Assembly (NCBI GenBank): GCA_016787755.1
Contig: JAEUUA010000025.1
Span: 310,001 to 374,000 of the forward strand
Length of the DNA: 64,000 nt
Direction of reading: 5' to 3'
Source: Cyclobacteriaceae bacterium
GTDB taxonomy: Bacteria > Bacteroidota > Bacteroidia > Cytophagales > Cyclobacteriaceae
A program made the translations under genes and the position numbers. Shown piece after piece: positions 25,672 through 34,894 of this stretch (position 1 is its first letter; the number at the start of each line of letters is the position of its first letter). Below the pieces are notes generated by a model that worked only from the letters and a program-made list of their open reading frames with translations, was not told the origin of the DNA and searched no databases.

Positions 25672-27405
25672 ATGGATTTACTTGCGCAATCAATAGCCAG
25701 AGCTCACACATGGCTTAACAGTTCGGTTGTTGATACTGACTCGAAAGATTCAATTAAAAAATTATTGTCAGATACTGACCCAAAAAAACTAATCGATAGC
25801 TTTTACAAAGAATTAGAATTTGGAACCGGTGGCTTGCGCGGAATTATGGGTATAGGTTCAAACTGCATGAATAAATATACATTGGGTGCGGCTACGCAAG
25901 GTCTTGCTAACTACTTAAAGAAGTCATTGCCCAACAAAGAGATTAAGGTGGCTATTGCCTATGATTGCAGAAATAACAGTGCCCTTTTCGCCCAAATAGC
26001 AGCCGATGTATTTTCAGCCAATGGTATATTTGTACACATATTCCCTGAGTTAAGACCTACTCCGCTCCTATCTTTTGCGATTCGTCATCTTCACTGCGAT
26101 TCAGGAGTTGTAATTACCGCATCTCATAATCCCAAGGAATACAATGGGTACAAGGCGTATTGGTCGGATGGCGCGCAGCTCGTATCACCGCATGATAAAA
26201 ATGTGATTAAGGAAGTAAATGCAATAGGTGGATTTGAAAACATAAACTTTTTACCCAATGCTTCAAAGATCAGTCGCATCGGCAAAGAGGTAGAAGACTC
26301 TTATTATGAGAACGTGACCCGATTAATTCCTGCCAAGGAAAGCATTAAACGACAGCATTCAATTCCGTTGGTTTACTCAAGTTTACACGGGTCGGGCATT
26401 ACCATGGTTCCCGAATGCTTGTCAAGATTAGGATTTACAAATTTGGTTATTGTTGAAGAACAAGCAGCGCCAGACGGCAATTTCCCTACCGTAAAGTCTC
26501 CTAACCCGGAAGAACAATCGGCTATGGAACTCGCCCTTAAAAAGGCAAATGCAGTAAATGCAGAATTGGTGATGGCCACTGATCCGGATACAGATCGAGT
26601 AGGAATTGGAATCAAGGATAAATCCGGCAACTATTTTTTATTAAACGGAAATCAAGCATTTAGTTTAATGATGTGGTTCATCATGAAAAACTTAACTGAT
26701 GCCGAAAAGAAAAATGGATATATCGCAAAAACGATTGTAACAACAGAGTTGGTTGATACCATTGCATCCAACATGGGAATCGAATGTTTTAACACCCTTA
26801 CCGGATTTAAATTCATTGCCGAATTGATGGGCCAAATGGAGGGGAAGAAAACTTTTGTGGCTGCCGGTGAAGAAAGTTACGGCTACATGGTAGGCGATTT
26901 TGTACGTGATAAAGACGCAGTTTCTGCATGCGCATTCTTTGCTGCCTTAGCAGCTTCAGCCAAAGATGAAGGCCACACGCTTTATGATTGGTTAGTTCAA
27001 ATGTATGTCGATTATGGTTTCTATAAAGAAGGGTTAGTGAATCTTGTAAGGAAAGGAGCAGAGGGCGAACAAGAAATAAAAAGAATGATGGAGAAGTTTA
27101 GAAACTCGCCTCCTGTGCAAATAGCCGGAAAGAATATTGTGCGTATGCTGGACTATAAAACCAGGATCGAGAAAAATATGGTCTCTAACTCAGAGATTGC
27201 CATCCCTTTACCTAAATCCGATGTGATTCAATTTTACTTAGATGATGGATCTAAAATTTCAGTTCGCCCATCCGGTACTGAGCCTAAGATTAAGTTCTAT
27301 ATAAGTGTTCATACTCCACTTAATTCACCGAATGAGTTTGATTCGGTCAATAAGCGATTAAATACCTTGATCGAAGAAATTCAGAAGGAATTACTAACCC
27401 AATGA
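25672..27405 (+). CDS. Alpha-D-phosphohexomutase (phosphoglucomutase/phosphomannomutase type)
   Basis: A 577-residue cytoplasmic mutase moving phosphate between C1 and C6 of a hexose or pentose phosphate. The catalytic phosphoserine loop is VVITASHNPKEYNGYKAYW, the magnesium loop DPDTDRVGIG, the sugar-binding loop GEESYGYMVGDFVRDKDA, and the phosphate-binding loop SVRPSGTEPKIKFYI. Length and the N-terminal LEFGTGGLRGIMGIG fit the PgcA-type phosphoglucomutase/phosphopentomutase group rather than the shorter ManB/GlmM. Substrate choice is not certain. It could feed nucleotide-sugar synthesis for the polysaccharide locus farther on, but nothing links them directly. Its last 12 bp overlap the convergent HTTM gene. 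Confidence 0.9.
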   Translation: MDLLAQSIARAHTWLNSSVVDTDSKDSIKKLLSDTDPKKLIDSFYKELEFGTGGLRGIMGIGSNCMNKYTLGAATQGLANYLKKSLPNKEIKVAIAYDCRNNSALFAQIAADVFSANGIFVHIFPELRPTPLLSFAIRHLHCDSGVVITASHNPKEYNGYKAYWSDGAQLVSPHDKNVIKEVNAIGGFENINFLPNASKISRIGKEVEDSYYENVTRLIPAKESIKRQHSIPLVYSSLHGSGITMVPECLSRLGFTNLVIVEEQAAPDGNFPTVKSPNPEEQSAMELALKKANAVNAELVMATDPDTDRVGIGIKDKSGNYFLLNGNQAFSLMMWFIMKNLTDAEKKNGYIAKTIVTTELVDTIASNMGIECFNTLTGFKFIAELMGQMEGKKTFVAAGEESYGYMVGDFVRDKDAVSACAFFAALAASAKDEGHTLYDWLVQMYVDYGFYKEGLVNLVRKGAEGEQEIKRMMEKFRNSPPVQIAGKNIVRMLDYKTRIEKNMVSNSEIAIPLPKSDVIQFYLDDGSKISVRPSGTEPKIKFYISVHTPLNSPNEFDSVNKRLNTLIEEIQKELLTQ

Positions 27406-28212
27406 AACTGACAATGGTTTCGATCTTTGGATTGGTAGAAACACGCAGTAACCGATAATCATGATCAGTCCAAAATCAAGCAAGCCTAAAAATAGAATGA
27501 TCGAAATATGAAAGATGCATCCAAGCACCAACAGTGTTAAGCGAAGTCTTTTAACCCAAATCAACAAAGCAAATCCAATTTCAAACAAGATTACACCCCA
27601 TGCTAACAGCAAACACTCAGTCTCATTTAATTCCCAAGGTAAGTTTGGGTTTTGAAAAAATGTAAGATGCGTAATCGAGTAAATTGCATCTCCCGACCTC
27701 CAAGCCTCACTTAGTAATTTGTTGTACCCTGACTGAAAATAAATAAACACAACTTGAATTTGACATAGAATTCGAGCGGCACCAGCAATTGTTTCGAACA
27801 CATGCAAATTTGAGAACTTTCTATAGGCCGGTGGAACTTCCATAAATATGGAGCATAACAAAAGCAAGTTCAATACTAAATCGGAGCCATTGATAATCTG
27901 CAGGGTTAGCCGGCTCAGGCAAATTGAAAACCAAAGGATAATAAAAGAATTATAATACGTGTGGCGAAAAATGATTCCAACCAAAAGCACTATCAGAAAC
28001 GGAATAATAAAAAAAAAGATATTGATTTCCGCTAATAAGATTGGCGCAAACAACACACTGGATAATCCTGTAAATTGAACCGGAATAAATTGAGTTACAT
28101 CCTCAAGAATGGGTTGTATAAATACAATCTTTACTATCAAAAATAAATATAATCCATTTCTACAAAAACGAATCCAGAAAGCATTTTTCTCTGAATAGTT
28201 TAGATTATTCAT
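27394..28212 (-). CDS. HTTM-domain (vitamin K-dependent gamma-carboxylase-like) membrane protein
   Basis: A 272-residue polytopic protein with about seven hydrophobic segments. It carries the HTTM signature around residues 150-180 (FIYFQSGYNKLLSEAWRSG, then AIYSITHLTFF). HTTM domains form the four-helix membrane core of vitamin K-dependent gamma-carboxylase; most bacterial members have no known activity and lack the C-terminal lumenal domain, as here. A TTG at 28236 overlaps the stop of the upstream gene as TTGA and gives eight more residues; the ATG at 28212 was preferred as the more usual codon, but either is possible. It works presumably with the upstream single-pass protein, which is typical of HTTM gene pairs. 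Its end overlaps the convergent mutase. Confidence 0.75.
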   Translation of the reverse strand: MNNLNYSEKNAFWIRFCRNGLYLFLIVKIVFIQPILEDVTQFIPVQFTGLSSVLFAPILLAEINIFFFIIPFLIVLLVGIIFRHTYYNSFIILWFSICLSRLTLQIINGSDLVLNLLLLCSIFMEVPPAYRKFSNLHVFETIAGAARILCQIQVVFIYFQSGYNKLLSEAWRSGDAIYSITHLTFFQNPNLPWELNETECLLLAWGVILFEIGFALLIWVKRLRLTLLVLGCIFHISIILFLGLLDFGLIMIIGYCVFLPIQRSKPLSVSLG

Positions 28213-28232
28213 CAATAGATCAATCGTTCGAT

Positions 28233-28730
28233 TCAAAATTCTATTGTTTGTAGTGTGTCAAGTGATGTTTTAAAATTCTTTGTTCTTCTCCTTAAAAAGA
28301 TTCCTGTTGCTGAATCACTTGTTTGAGGCACGTATCGAAATTTGTAATAGGACGTAAATGTTCGTTTAAGCTCCTGCTCTTTTAGGGAGTCCTTTTTAAA
28401 AAGAATTCGTTGATATAAGGAATTATCAAGCCTGCTTCTATACAGGAATTTCGGATTGCCGGTTAAGTAAAATTCCTTGTAATTCTTGAACGCTGGATCT
28501 ACTGTTTCTGATTTATGTGAGTCCTGTTCTTCCCAGGTTAGTGAGAGATAATAAGTGTCTGTTATCCGATCTTCAGAAAAGAAGGGGCCTGGCATGAGAT
28601 AACTTGAATAAACTCTTTGCAACCAGGTATTTTTTAAAACCGAGGGAAAGAAAATGATAAACAATGAAATCAAAACATGGATAATAATTCCAATAGCTAT
28701 TATCCTCCTAAAATCGATTGCTTTGACCAT
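28233..28730 (-). CDS. Single-pass membrane protein paired with HTTM gene
   Basis: A 165-residue protein with one N-terminal hydrophobic helix (IIAIGIIIHVLISLFIIFF) and an extracytoplasmic soluble part of about 130 residues. That part has YYLSLTWEEQDSH and KFLYRSRLDNSLYQRILF, then a basic C-terminal stretch (FLRRRTKNFKTSL). No family was recognised with confidence. It lies immediately upstream of the HTTM protein gene, and pairing of an HTTM membrane protein with a small anchored partner suggests one complex. No -7 box match was found close to the ATG. Confidence 0.6.
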   Translation of the reverse strand: MVKAIDFRRIIAIGIIIHVLISLFIIFFPSVLKNTWLQRVYSSYLMPGPFFSEDRITDTYYLSLTWEEQDSHKSETVDPAFKNYKEFYLTGNPKFLYRSRLDNSLYQRILFKKDSLKEQELKRTFTSYYKFRYVPQTSDSATGIFLRRRTKNFKTSLDTLQTIEF

Positions 28731-28782
28731 AAATTCAATTTTATAACAAACCCTCTTATCCCAAATAATAATGGAAGGTTAT

Positions 28783-28790
28783 TATCTTTG
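28783..28790 (+). promoter_or_regulatory. Putative -7 box (TATCTTTG) for mtaB
   Basis: TATCTTTG is an exact TAnnTTTG match ending 9 bp before the mtaB ATG, so the leader would be only about 4-6 nt. It also argues that the long in-frame extension upstream of 28800 is not translated. Confidence 0.45.
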
Positions 28791-28799
28791 CTCCAAATT

Positions 28800-30128
28800 A
28801 TGAAGAAAGTAGCATTCTATACGCTGGGCTGCAAACTCAACTACTCGGAAACTTCAACCATTTCAAGGAAATTTGAAGAGAAGGGGTATCTGAAAGTTGA
28901 TTTTACGGATCATCCGGACATCTTTATTATTAACACCTGCTCAGTAACCGAAAATGCAGATAAGAAATGCCGTAAAATTGTTCGCGAAGCAAGGGCGATT
29001 TCTCCAAATGGCTATGTAGCCATTATAGGTTGCTATGCACAACTTAAGCCAAAAGAAATTTCTGATATCCCAGGTGTCGATGCGGTGTTGGGTGCTGCTG
29101 AAAAATTTCAACTGGTGGAGCTACTAGATGGGTTTGTTCGTCCTGAAAACCCTATTGTCTTCTCTTCAGACATTAAAACCATTGATACATTTAACACATC
29201 CTACTCGATACAGGATCGTACTCGCACTTTTTTAAAAGTACAAGACGGTTGTGATTACTCATGCTCATTTTGCACCATACCCCTTGCCCGTGGCTCCAGT
29301 CGAAGTGATAGTATTGTTAATTTAGTTACGCATGCACATCAAATTGCAGCAACTGGAGTAAAAGAAATAGTCCTCACAGGGGTTAATACCGGAGACTTTG
29401 GTTTGCGAAATGGCCTTCGGGAAGAGAAATTCATAGATCTGATCAAAGAACTGGATACTATTGAAAACATAGCGCGATTTAGAATTTCATCAATTGAACC
29501 TAACTTACTTACTGATGAGATTATTGAATTCGTGAGTAAGTCGGAACGATTTGTGCCCCACTTTCACATTCCGCTACAATCCGGATCCAATGCTATCTTA
29601 AAACAAATGCGCAGGAGATATCAGCGTGAGTTATATGCAAGTCGCGTTGAGAAAATCAGATCACTAATACCAAACTGCTGCATTGGAGTAGATGTAATTG
29701 TGGGATTCCCGGGTGAAACTCAAGAACACTTTTTAGAAACGTATCAGTTCCTTAATGAGTTGGATATTTCCTATCTGCACGTATTTACTTATTCCGAACG
29801 AGAAAATACGTTAGCAGCTACCCTACCCGATTCAGTACCATTGAAAATTAGAAATGAACGCTCGCGGATGCTTCATATCCTATCGGATAAAAAGCGCAGA
29901 GCGTTTTACGAGAACAATCTTAACAAGTCATTCACCGTACTATTTGAAAATGATATTGAAGAAGGTTTCATGCATGGATTTACCGAAAACTATATTCGGG
30001 TAGCCGCCAAATATGATCCCTTGCTTATTAATGAAACTAAGTTAGTCACCTTAACATCCATCAATCAAAAGGGCAATGTTGAAGTGGAGGAATTCGTTGA
30101 TAGTGGACAGGTAACCATGCACAGTTAA
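28800..30128 (+). CDS. mtaB: tRNA (N6-threonylcarbamoyladenosine-37-C2)-methylthiotransferase
   Basis: MtaB adds a methylthio group to t6A37 of tRNAs reading ANN codons, using two iron-sulfur clusters and SAM. The 442-residue protein has the N-terminal cluster domain with three Cys (LGCKLNYSE, NTCSVTENADKKC, IGCYAQLKP). The radical-SAM core has CDYSCSFCTIPLARG (CxxxCxxC) near residue 148. A C-terminal TRAM domain (FTENYIRVAAKYD and after) recognises tRNA. The CKLN opening and CxxxCxxC spacing distinguish MtaB from MiaB and RimO. The frame is open for 41 codons upstream, but MKKVAFYTLGCKLN is the canonical start and a -7 box lies just before it. It converges on the LolD-like gene with an 8-bp gap. 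Confidence 0.93.
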   Translation: MKKVAFYTLGCKLNYSETSTISRKFEEKGYLKVDFTDHPDIFIINTCSVTENADKKCRKIVREARAISPNGYVAIIGCYAQLKPKEISDIPGVDAVLGAAEKFQLVELLDGFVRPENPIVFSSDIKTIDTFNTSYSIQDRTRTFLKVQDGCDYSCSFCTIPLARGSSRSDSIVNLVTHAHQIAATGVKEIVLTGVNTGDFGLRNGLREEKFIDLIKELDTIENIARFRISSIEPNLLTDEIIEFVSKSERFVPHFHIPLQSGSNAILKQMRRRYQRELYASRVEKIRSLIPNCCIGVDVIVGFPGETQEHFLETYQFLNELDISYLHVFTYSERENTLAATLPDSVPLKIRNERSRMLHILSDKKRRAFYENNLNKSFTVLFENDIEEGFMHGFTENYIRVAAKYDPLLINETKLVTLTSINQKGNVEVEEFVDSGQVTMHS

Positions 30129-30136
30129 TCGTCCGA

Positions 30137-30790
30137 TTACAACAACATTTTACCATCCTTAATTTCCAACTTACGATCCGTCATAGCCGCGAAGTCTTGA
30201 TTATGAGTAACAATGACAAAAGTTTGTCCATAATCATTTCGCAGTTTAAAAAATAACTCATGTAAATCGTTGGCGTTATTAGAATCCAGGTTTCCGCTAG
30301 GCTCATCAGCAAAAATTATAACCGGGCGATTGATTAAGGCACGAGCCACTGCTACACGTTGCTGTTCTCCACCTGAAAGTTCTGATGGTTTGTGGTGAGT
30401 TCTGTCTTTTAAGCCCAGTGTATTTAATAATTCTAAGGCTCTCTCCTTAAGGGTACTTTCATTGGCACGGGCAATAAATCCTGGGATCATCACATTTTCT
30501 AAAGCTGAGAACTCAGGAAGTAAGTTGTGAAATTGAAATACGAAACCAAGGTTTTTATTCCTGAAATCTGCTAAATCTCTTGAATTCTGCGTGAATATAT
30601 CTTTGCCATTAAGATTAACCCATCCTGTTTCGGGTTTGTCCAGGGTACCTAATATATGGAGCAGCGTACTTTTACCGGCTCCCGATGCACCTACAATGGA
30701 GACAACCTCCCCTTTGTTAATTTCAATATCAACACCCTTTAACACTTGCAGTGTCCCATACGCTTTTGTCAACCCTTCTGCTCTTAACAT
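30137..30790 (-). CDS. LolD-like ABC transporter ATP-binding protein
   Basis: A 217-residue ATPase of the MacB/LolD group. It contains Walker A (GASGAGKSTLL), Q-loop (VFQFHNLLPEFSALENV), signature (LSGGEQQRVAVARAL), Walker B (VIIFADEPSGNLD) and the H-loop (VTHNQDF). LLPEFSALENVMIPG resembles LolD, which powers release of lipoproteins from the inner membrane with LolC/E. No permease gene is adjacent, so the partner is elsewhere and the exact system is inferred. FtsE is a less likely alternative. It stands divergent from sucC with about 65 bp between starts. Confidence 0.85.
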   Translation of the reverse strand: MLRAEGLTKAYGTLQVLKGVDIEINKGEVVSIVGASGAGKSTLLHILGTLDKPETGWVNLNGKDIFTQNSRDLADFRNKNLGFVFQFHNLLPEFSALENVMIPGFIARANESTLKERALELLNTLGLKDRTHHKPSELSGGEQQRVAVARALINRPVIIFADEPSGNLDSNNANDLHELFFKLRNDYGQTFVIVTHNQDFAAMTDRKLEIKDGKMLL

Positions 30791-30855
30791 GAGTATTTAT
30801 TAATTTCTTGAATTAAAGGTTTAAAAAAAGTAGCTTGCTTCCAAAATTAAACCCT

Positions 30856-32067
30856 ATGAACATCCACGAATATCAGGCAAAAGAAATTCTTAAAAAATTT
30901 GGAGTTGCCGTTCAGCGCGGCATTGTGGCCGATACTCCTGATAAGGCAGTGGCTGCGGCAAAGGAAATTGGAGTTGAAACAGGCTCAAAGTGGTTCGTTA
31001 TTAAATCACAAATTCATGCAGGTGGTCGTGGAAAAGGAACCGTTAAAGAAACAGGTTCCAAGGGAGTTGTGTTGGCAAAAAGTATCGATGAAGTCTTTGA
31101 AAAATCTAAGGCAATTTTAGGAGGAACCTTAGTCACCATACAAACCGGGGCTGCCGGCAAGAAAGTTAATAAAGTATTAATTGCCGAGGATGTGTATTAT
31201 CCTGGTGAGAATGAGCCTAAGGAATACTACATGAGTATTTTGTTAGACCGCGCTACCAGCAAGCCAGTTATTATGGCATCTACTGAAGGTGGCGTAAACA
31301 TTGAGGAAGTCGCTGAAACTCATCCAGAAAAAATCGTTAAAGAGTGGATCGATCCCTCTATTGGATTGCAACCCTTCCAAGCGCGCAAGATTGCATTTGC
31401 ATTAGGGCTTGAGGGAAATGCCTTTAAGGAGATGGTAAAGTTTGTAAACTCATTATACACAGCGTATATCGGTTTGGATGCTTCCATGTTTGAAATCAAC
31501 CCGGTACTAAAAACGTCTGATAATAAAATCCTTGCGGTAGATGGCAAAGTAAATCTTGATGACAATGCCTTATTTCGCCACAAGGATCTTGAAGAATTAA
31601 GGGATATTTCTGAAGAAGATCCGCTGGAGGTAGAAGCCGGTAAATCGGGGTTAAATTACGTAAAGCTGGACGGAAACGTTGGCTGCATGGTAAACGGAGC
31701 CGGGCTAGCCATGGCTACTATGGATATCATCAAACTTTCCGGTGGTGAGCCTGCCAATTTTTTAGATGTGGGTGGTGGTGCTAATGCTGAGACAGTTGAA
31801 GCCGGATTTAGGATTATCCTGAAGGATCCTAATGTAAAAGCGATTTTAATCAACATTTTTGGAGGTATCGTACGGTGCGACCGGGTGGCCAGTGGCGTAG
31901 TTGAAGCCTATAAAAAGGTAGGTAATATTCCAGTCCCAATCATTGTTCGATTGCAGGGTACTAATGCCGAAGAAGGAGCCAAAATCATCCAGGAATCGGG
32001 TTTAAAGGTGTTTTCGGCTATTCTTTTGAAAGATGCAGCCCAGAAAATAACAGATGTGCTTGCGTAA
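30856..32067 (+). CDS. sucC: Succinate-CoA ligase (ADP-forming) subunit beta
   Basis: SucC with SucD interconverts succinyl-CoA and succinate with nucleotide phosphorylation in the TCA cycle. The 403-residue chain starts MNIHEYQAKEILKKFGV, the family N-terminus. It has the ATP-grasp lysine and glycine loop KSQIHAGGRGKGTVK, the magnesium-binding FEINPVLKTSDNKILAVDGK, and the CoA-ligase domain NGAGLAMATMDIIKLSGGEPANFLDVGGGA, with VRLQGTNAEEG near the end. It carries no sucD neighbour: the next gene is an outer-membrane protein, so the subunits are encoded apart. A longer frame from 30835 adds seven unlikely residues. Confidence 0.95.
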   Translation: MNIHEYQAKEILKKFGVAVQRGIVADTPDKAVAAAKEIGVETGSKWFVIKSQIHAGGRGKGTVKETGSKGVVLAKSIDEVFEKSKAILGGTLVTIQTGAAGKKVNKVLIAEDVYYPGENEPKEYYMSILLDRATSKPVIMASTEGGVNIEEVAETHPEKIVKEWIDPSIGLQPFQARKIAFALGLEGNAFKEMVKFVNSLYTAYIGLDASMFEINPVLKTSDNKILAVDGKVNLDDNALFRHKDLEELRDISEEDPLEVEAGKSGLNYVKLDGNVGCMVNGAGLAMATMDIIKLSGGEPANFLDVGGGANAETVEAGFRIILKDPNVKAILINIFGGIVRCDRVASGVVEAYKKVGNIPVPIIVRLQGTNAEEGAKIIQESGLKVFSAILLKDAAQKITDVLA

Positions 32068-32118
32068 GGTTGGTTTACTTGGCAGAAAATCTCTAATTTA
32101 GGGGTTTAAAGGTAGCTT

Positions 32119-32979
32119 ATGAGGAAATTGTGGGTATTTATTGCGTTGCTTCTTCTTGCTAACATTTGCTTTTCGCAAAGTTTCTATGCTATCCGAAAGG
32201 ATAGGGCCTTGATATTAACTGCGGGTACCGGAACCTCAACTTACCTTGGCGATTTAGCCAATGATGGGGATTATTTTGATGCAAAAGGTAATCTGAATTT
32301 TGGCTTGCAATATTATTTCACCCCTCGGATTTCAGTAAGGGCAGAAGTAGCCTGGTTCAGGCTTGCAGGATCCGATATTAAAGCAGGACACCCAGATCGA
32401 GTAGGGAGAAATTTAACTTTCCAGTCAAATAATTACGAATTAAATGCAACTGGGATGATAAATCTTTTTGAGAACGGAAATCGATATTACAGAAGGCCTG
32501 CCTATAACTTTTATGCGTTTGGGGGAATTGGGTTGACATATTTTAATCCTACAGCGGAATATTTAGGGAAGAAGTACGTACTTCAACCATTACAAACAGA
32601 GGGTGTTAGTTATTCAAGAGTTACTCCGGCCATTCCATTAGGCATTGGCTTTCGTTTACGCATGGGTCCAAATCTAAATATAGCCCTCGAAAGTGGATAT
32701 CGAATTGTGTTCACCGATTATCTGGATGATGTTAGCACGGTCTATCCTGCAACTTATTCCAGCCCTGAGTCTGAGTTGCTGTCTATACGTGGTGCAACGT
32801 ACGCTGTTCCGGGATACATAAGGGGAAATCCAGATAAAAAAGACGCTTATATCATCTATCAGGTTAAGTTTGAATACTATCTTCCATGGGATTTAGGCGG
32901 GAAAGGGAGTGGAAGAATTTATAGTAAGAAGAGAAGCTCTTTCTATAGATATAACAAGAAGGGTGGATTTAAAAGATAA
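32119..32979 (+). CDS. Outer-membrane beta-barrel protein, DUF6089/PorG-like
   Basis: A 286-residue protein with signal peptide (cut near CFSQ|SFY). The mature chain opens with the glycine- and threonine-rich strand LTAGTGTSTYLGDLANDGD and continues with alternating strands including NFGLQYYFTPRISVRAEVAW, FYAFGGIGLTYFNP and NIALESGYRIVFTDYLDDVST. The YLGDL and FTDYLDDVS motifs are typical of DUF6089, the family to which the type IX secretion protein PorG belongs. Whether it is a true T9SS component or a related barrel is open. It follows sucC by 51 bp and ends 6 bp from the convergent dehydratase gene, whose operon encodes a T9SS cargo. Confidence 0.75.
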   Translation: MRKLWVFIALLLLANICFSQSFYAIRKDRALILTAGTGTSTYLGDLANDGDYFDAKGNLNFGLQYYFTPRISVRAEVAWFRLAGSDIKAGHPDRVGRNLTFQSNNYELNATGMINLFENGNRYYRRPAYNFYAFGGIGLTYFNPTAEYLGKKYVLQPLQTEGVSYSRVTPAIPLGIGFRLRMGPNLNIALESGYRIVFTDYLDDVSTVYPATYSSPESELLSIRGATYAVPGYIRGNPDKKDAYIIYQVKFEYYLPWDLGGKGSGRIYSKKRSSFYRYNKKGGFKR

Positions 32980-32985
32980 TTCTAA

Positions 32986-34887
32986 CTAATTCTTATCCAG
33001 AATTTCATATCGCGAATAGTTACTCCTGAATTCAGGGATTAACTCTTTCATTAAAGCTACCATCTTTAACTCATTGCGATCATTTACCAGGTCAAAAAAT
33101 AATTCTATATAGCGGTTGATCTCTTCATAATCATAAGGTAATACTTTACCTATTAAGATCTTTTCATGATGGGTGGCAATTGTTCCTTCTGAGTTGTTTA
33201 GTAACTCTTCATACAATTTTTCACCCTCTCTCAAGCCTGTAAAAACAATTTCGATGTCTTTTCCCGGTTGCAGGCCAGATAAAGAAATCATTTTTTTAGC
33301 TAAATCCACTATTTTGATAGGCATCCCCATGTCAAAAATAAATATCTCACCTCCTTTTCCCATAGTTCCTGCTTCAAGCACCAACTGGCATGCTTCAGGA
33401 ATAGTCATGAAAAAGCGAGTTACCTCCGGATGAGTAACTGTCACGGGTCCCCCTAATTCAATCTGTTTTTTGAACAAAGGAATTACAGAACCATTGGACC
33501 CCAGTACATTTCCAAAACGAGTTGTAACAAACGCAGTTGAATAATTATTCTCTTTGTGTAACTTATTGTTGAGTGATTGAACATACACTTCGGCAATTCG
33601 CTTCGAACATCCCATCACATTGGTAGGATTTACAGCTTTGTCTGTAGAGATCATGACAAACCGCTTAACCTTATATTGAACAGCAAGATCAGCAAGAATT
33701 TTTGTTCCTAATACATTGCAATGAACCGCTTCACCCGGATTGCCTTCCATGAGCGGAACATGTTTATAGGCTGCGGCATGATAGATTATCTCAGGCTTAT
33801 TGTCTTCAAATATTGTTTCAATCCGCTGCTGGTTAGTGATGTCGGCCAAAAAAGGAATTACTATAACAGATGACTTAGCCCGAATCTCTCGTTCAATCTC
33901 ATACAAGGGAGACTCCGCTTGATCAATTAAAATAATTCTCTCAGGATTGTGTAGTGCAACTTGTCTTACCAATTCGCTTCCGATCGATCCTGCTGCCCCT
34001 GTAATACAAATTCGTTTTCCTTTTAGATCATGTTCAATTATTTTATTCCCTAATTGAATCGACTCTCTTCCAAGAAGCTCTTCAATCTTAATTTCTCGAA
34101 TTTGATTAATACTTAACTCTCCCCCAACCCATTTTTCAACTGGAGGTACCGTTCTAACTTTAACATTATTATTTAAGCACGCATCTACTAATTCATTCTT
34201 TCTATCCAAAGAAATATCACGAACCGTTATAATTAATTCATCGATATTGTTTTCATCAAGATACCGATCCACATTACCATTTCGCGCGTCATAGATTTTT
34301 GTTCCATCAACTACTTTTCCAATTTTATTCGAATTATCTTCTAAAAAACCTACGATTTGCATCCTAGGCGTTGAGTCGATTACATGTCTTGTTATTATTC
34401 CCGTTTGACCCGCTCCAAAAATAGCCACGCGCTGCCGTTTCACGATCACATTTCGATAATGTGAAAAAATATGTTTAACTAAGAGTCGATAATTAAATAG
34501 GAAAAGGAATGAAGAGATTGCACTTATCAGTACAACAGAAAATGGGATAATAAAACCTTGGCCGGTTGATCGGTAGACAAGGTCAATGAACATGACCAAA
34601 CAGGCATTCAGTAGTAGCATTAAAAAAATTCTTATACCATCTTGAATGCCCGTATATCGGATTATCCCCCGATAACTTCCTGAAACAAGAATTGCAACTA
34701 CCCCGCACGCAGTATAAAATATAATTCCAATTTCAAAATTGAAATTTATTAAATCTTCAATGGAGAAGTTGAAACGCAACAAATACCCGAGCGTTGCGGA
34801 AAATAGAATAAGCAAAGCGTCAATTATGATAATAATCCATCTTGGTAGAATCTTTAGCCTACGCAAGATGGCTGGGAGAGCCTTCAT
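32986..34887 (-). CDS. Membrane-bound UDP-sugar 4,6-dehydratase (PglF/WbpM/CapD type)
   Basis: A 633-residue enzyme with four N-terminal transmembrane helices (about 17-145), a first Rossmann-like domain with VAIFGAGQTGIITRHV, and the catalytic SDR domain. That domain starts ICITGAAGSIGSELVRQ (about 292) and continues HAAAYKHVPLMEGNPGEAV and STDKAVNPTNVMGCSKRIAE. The Met..Lys pattern replaces the usual Tyr..Lys, as in the large WbpM-type enzymes. They convert UDP-GlcNAc to the 4-keto-6-deoxy sugar, the first step to bacillosamine or QuiNAc. It is the third gene of the adhesin unit, 7 bp after the 65-residue sorting-signal protein, and 5.5 kb from the aminotransferase and acyltransferases likely to use its product. 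Confidence 0.88.
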   Translation of the reverse strand: MKALPAILRRLKILPRWIIIIIDALLILFSATLGYLLRFNFSIEDLINFNFEIGIIFYTACGVVAILVSGSYRGIIRYTGIQDGIRIFLMLLLNACLVMFIDLVYRSTGQGFIIPFSVVLISAISSFLFLFNYRLLVKHIFSHYRNVIVKRQRVAIFGAGQTGIITRHVIDSTPRMQIVGFLEDNSNKIGKVVDGTKIYDARNGNVDRYLDENNIDELIITVRDISLDRKNELVDACLNNNVKVRTVPPVEKWVGGELSINQIREIKIEELLGRESIQLGNKIIEHDLKGKRICITGAAGSIGSELVRQVALHNPERIILIDQAESPLYEIEREIRAKSSVIVIPFLADITNQQRIETIFEDNKPEIIYHAAAYKHVPLMEGNPGEAVHCNVLGTKILADLAVQYKVKRFVMISTDKAVNPTNVMGCSKRIAEVYVQSLNNKLHKENNYSTAFVTTRFGNVLGSNGSVIPLFKKQIELGGPVTVTHPEVTRFFMTIPEACQLVLEAGTMGKGGEIFIFDMGMPIKIVDLAKKMISLSGLQPGKDIEIVFTGLREGEKLYEELLNNSEGTIATHHEKILIGKVLPYDYEEINRYIELFFDLVNDRNELKMVALMKELIPEFRSNYSRYEILDKN

Positions 34888-34894
34888 TCAGTAA

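Noticed and set aside
28677..28799. Extension of mtaB by 41 codons
   Set aside because: The family starts at MKKVAFYTLGCKLN and a -7 box lies in the extension, which also overlaps the divergent gene.
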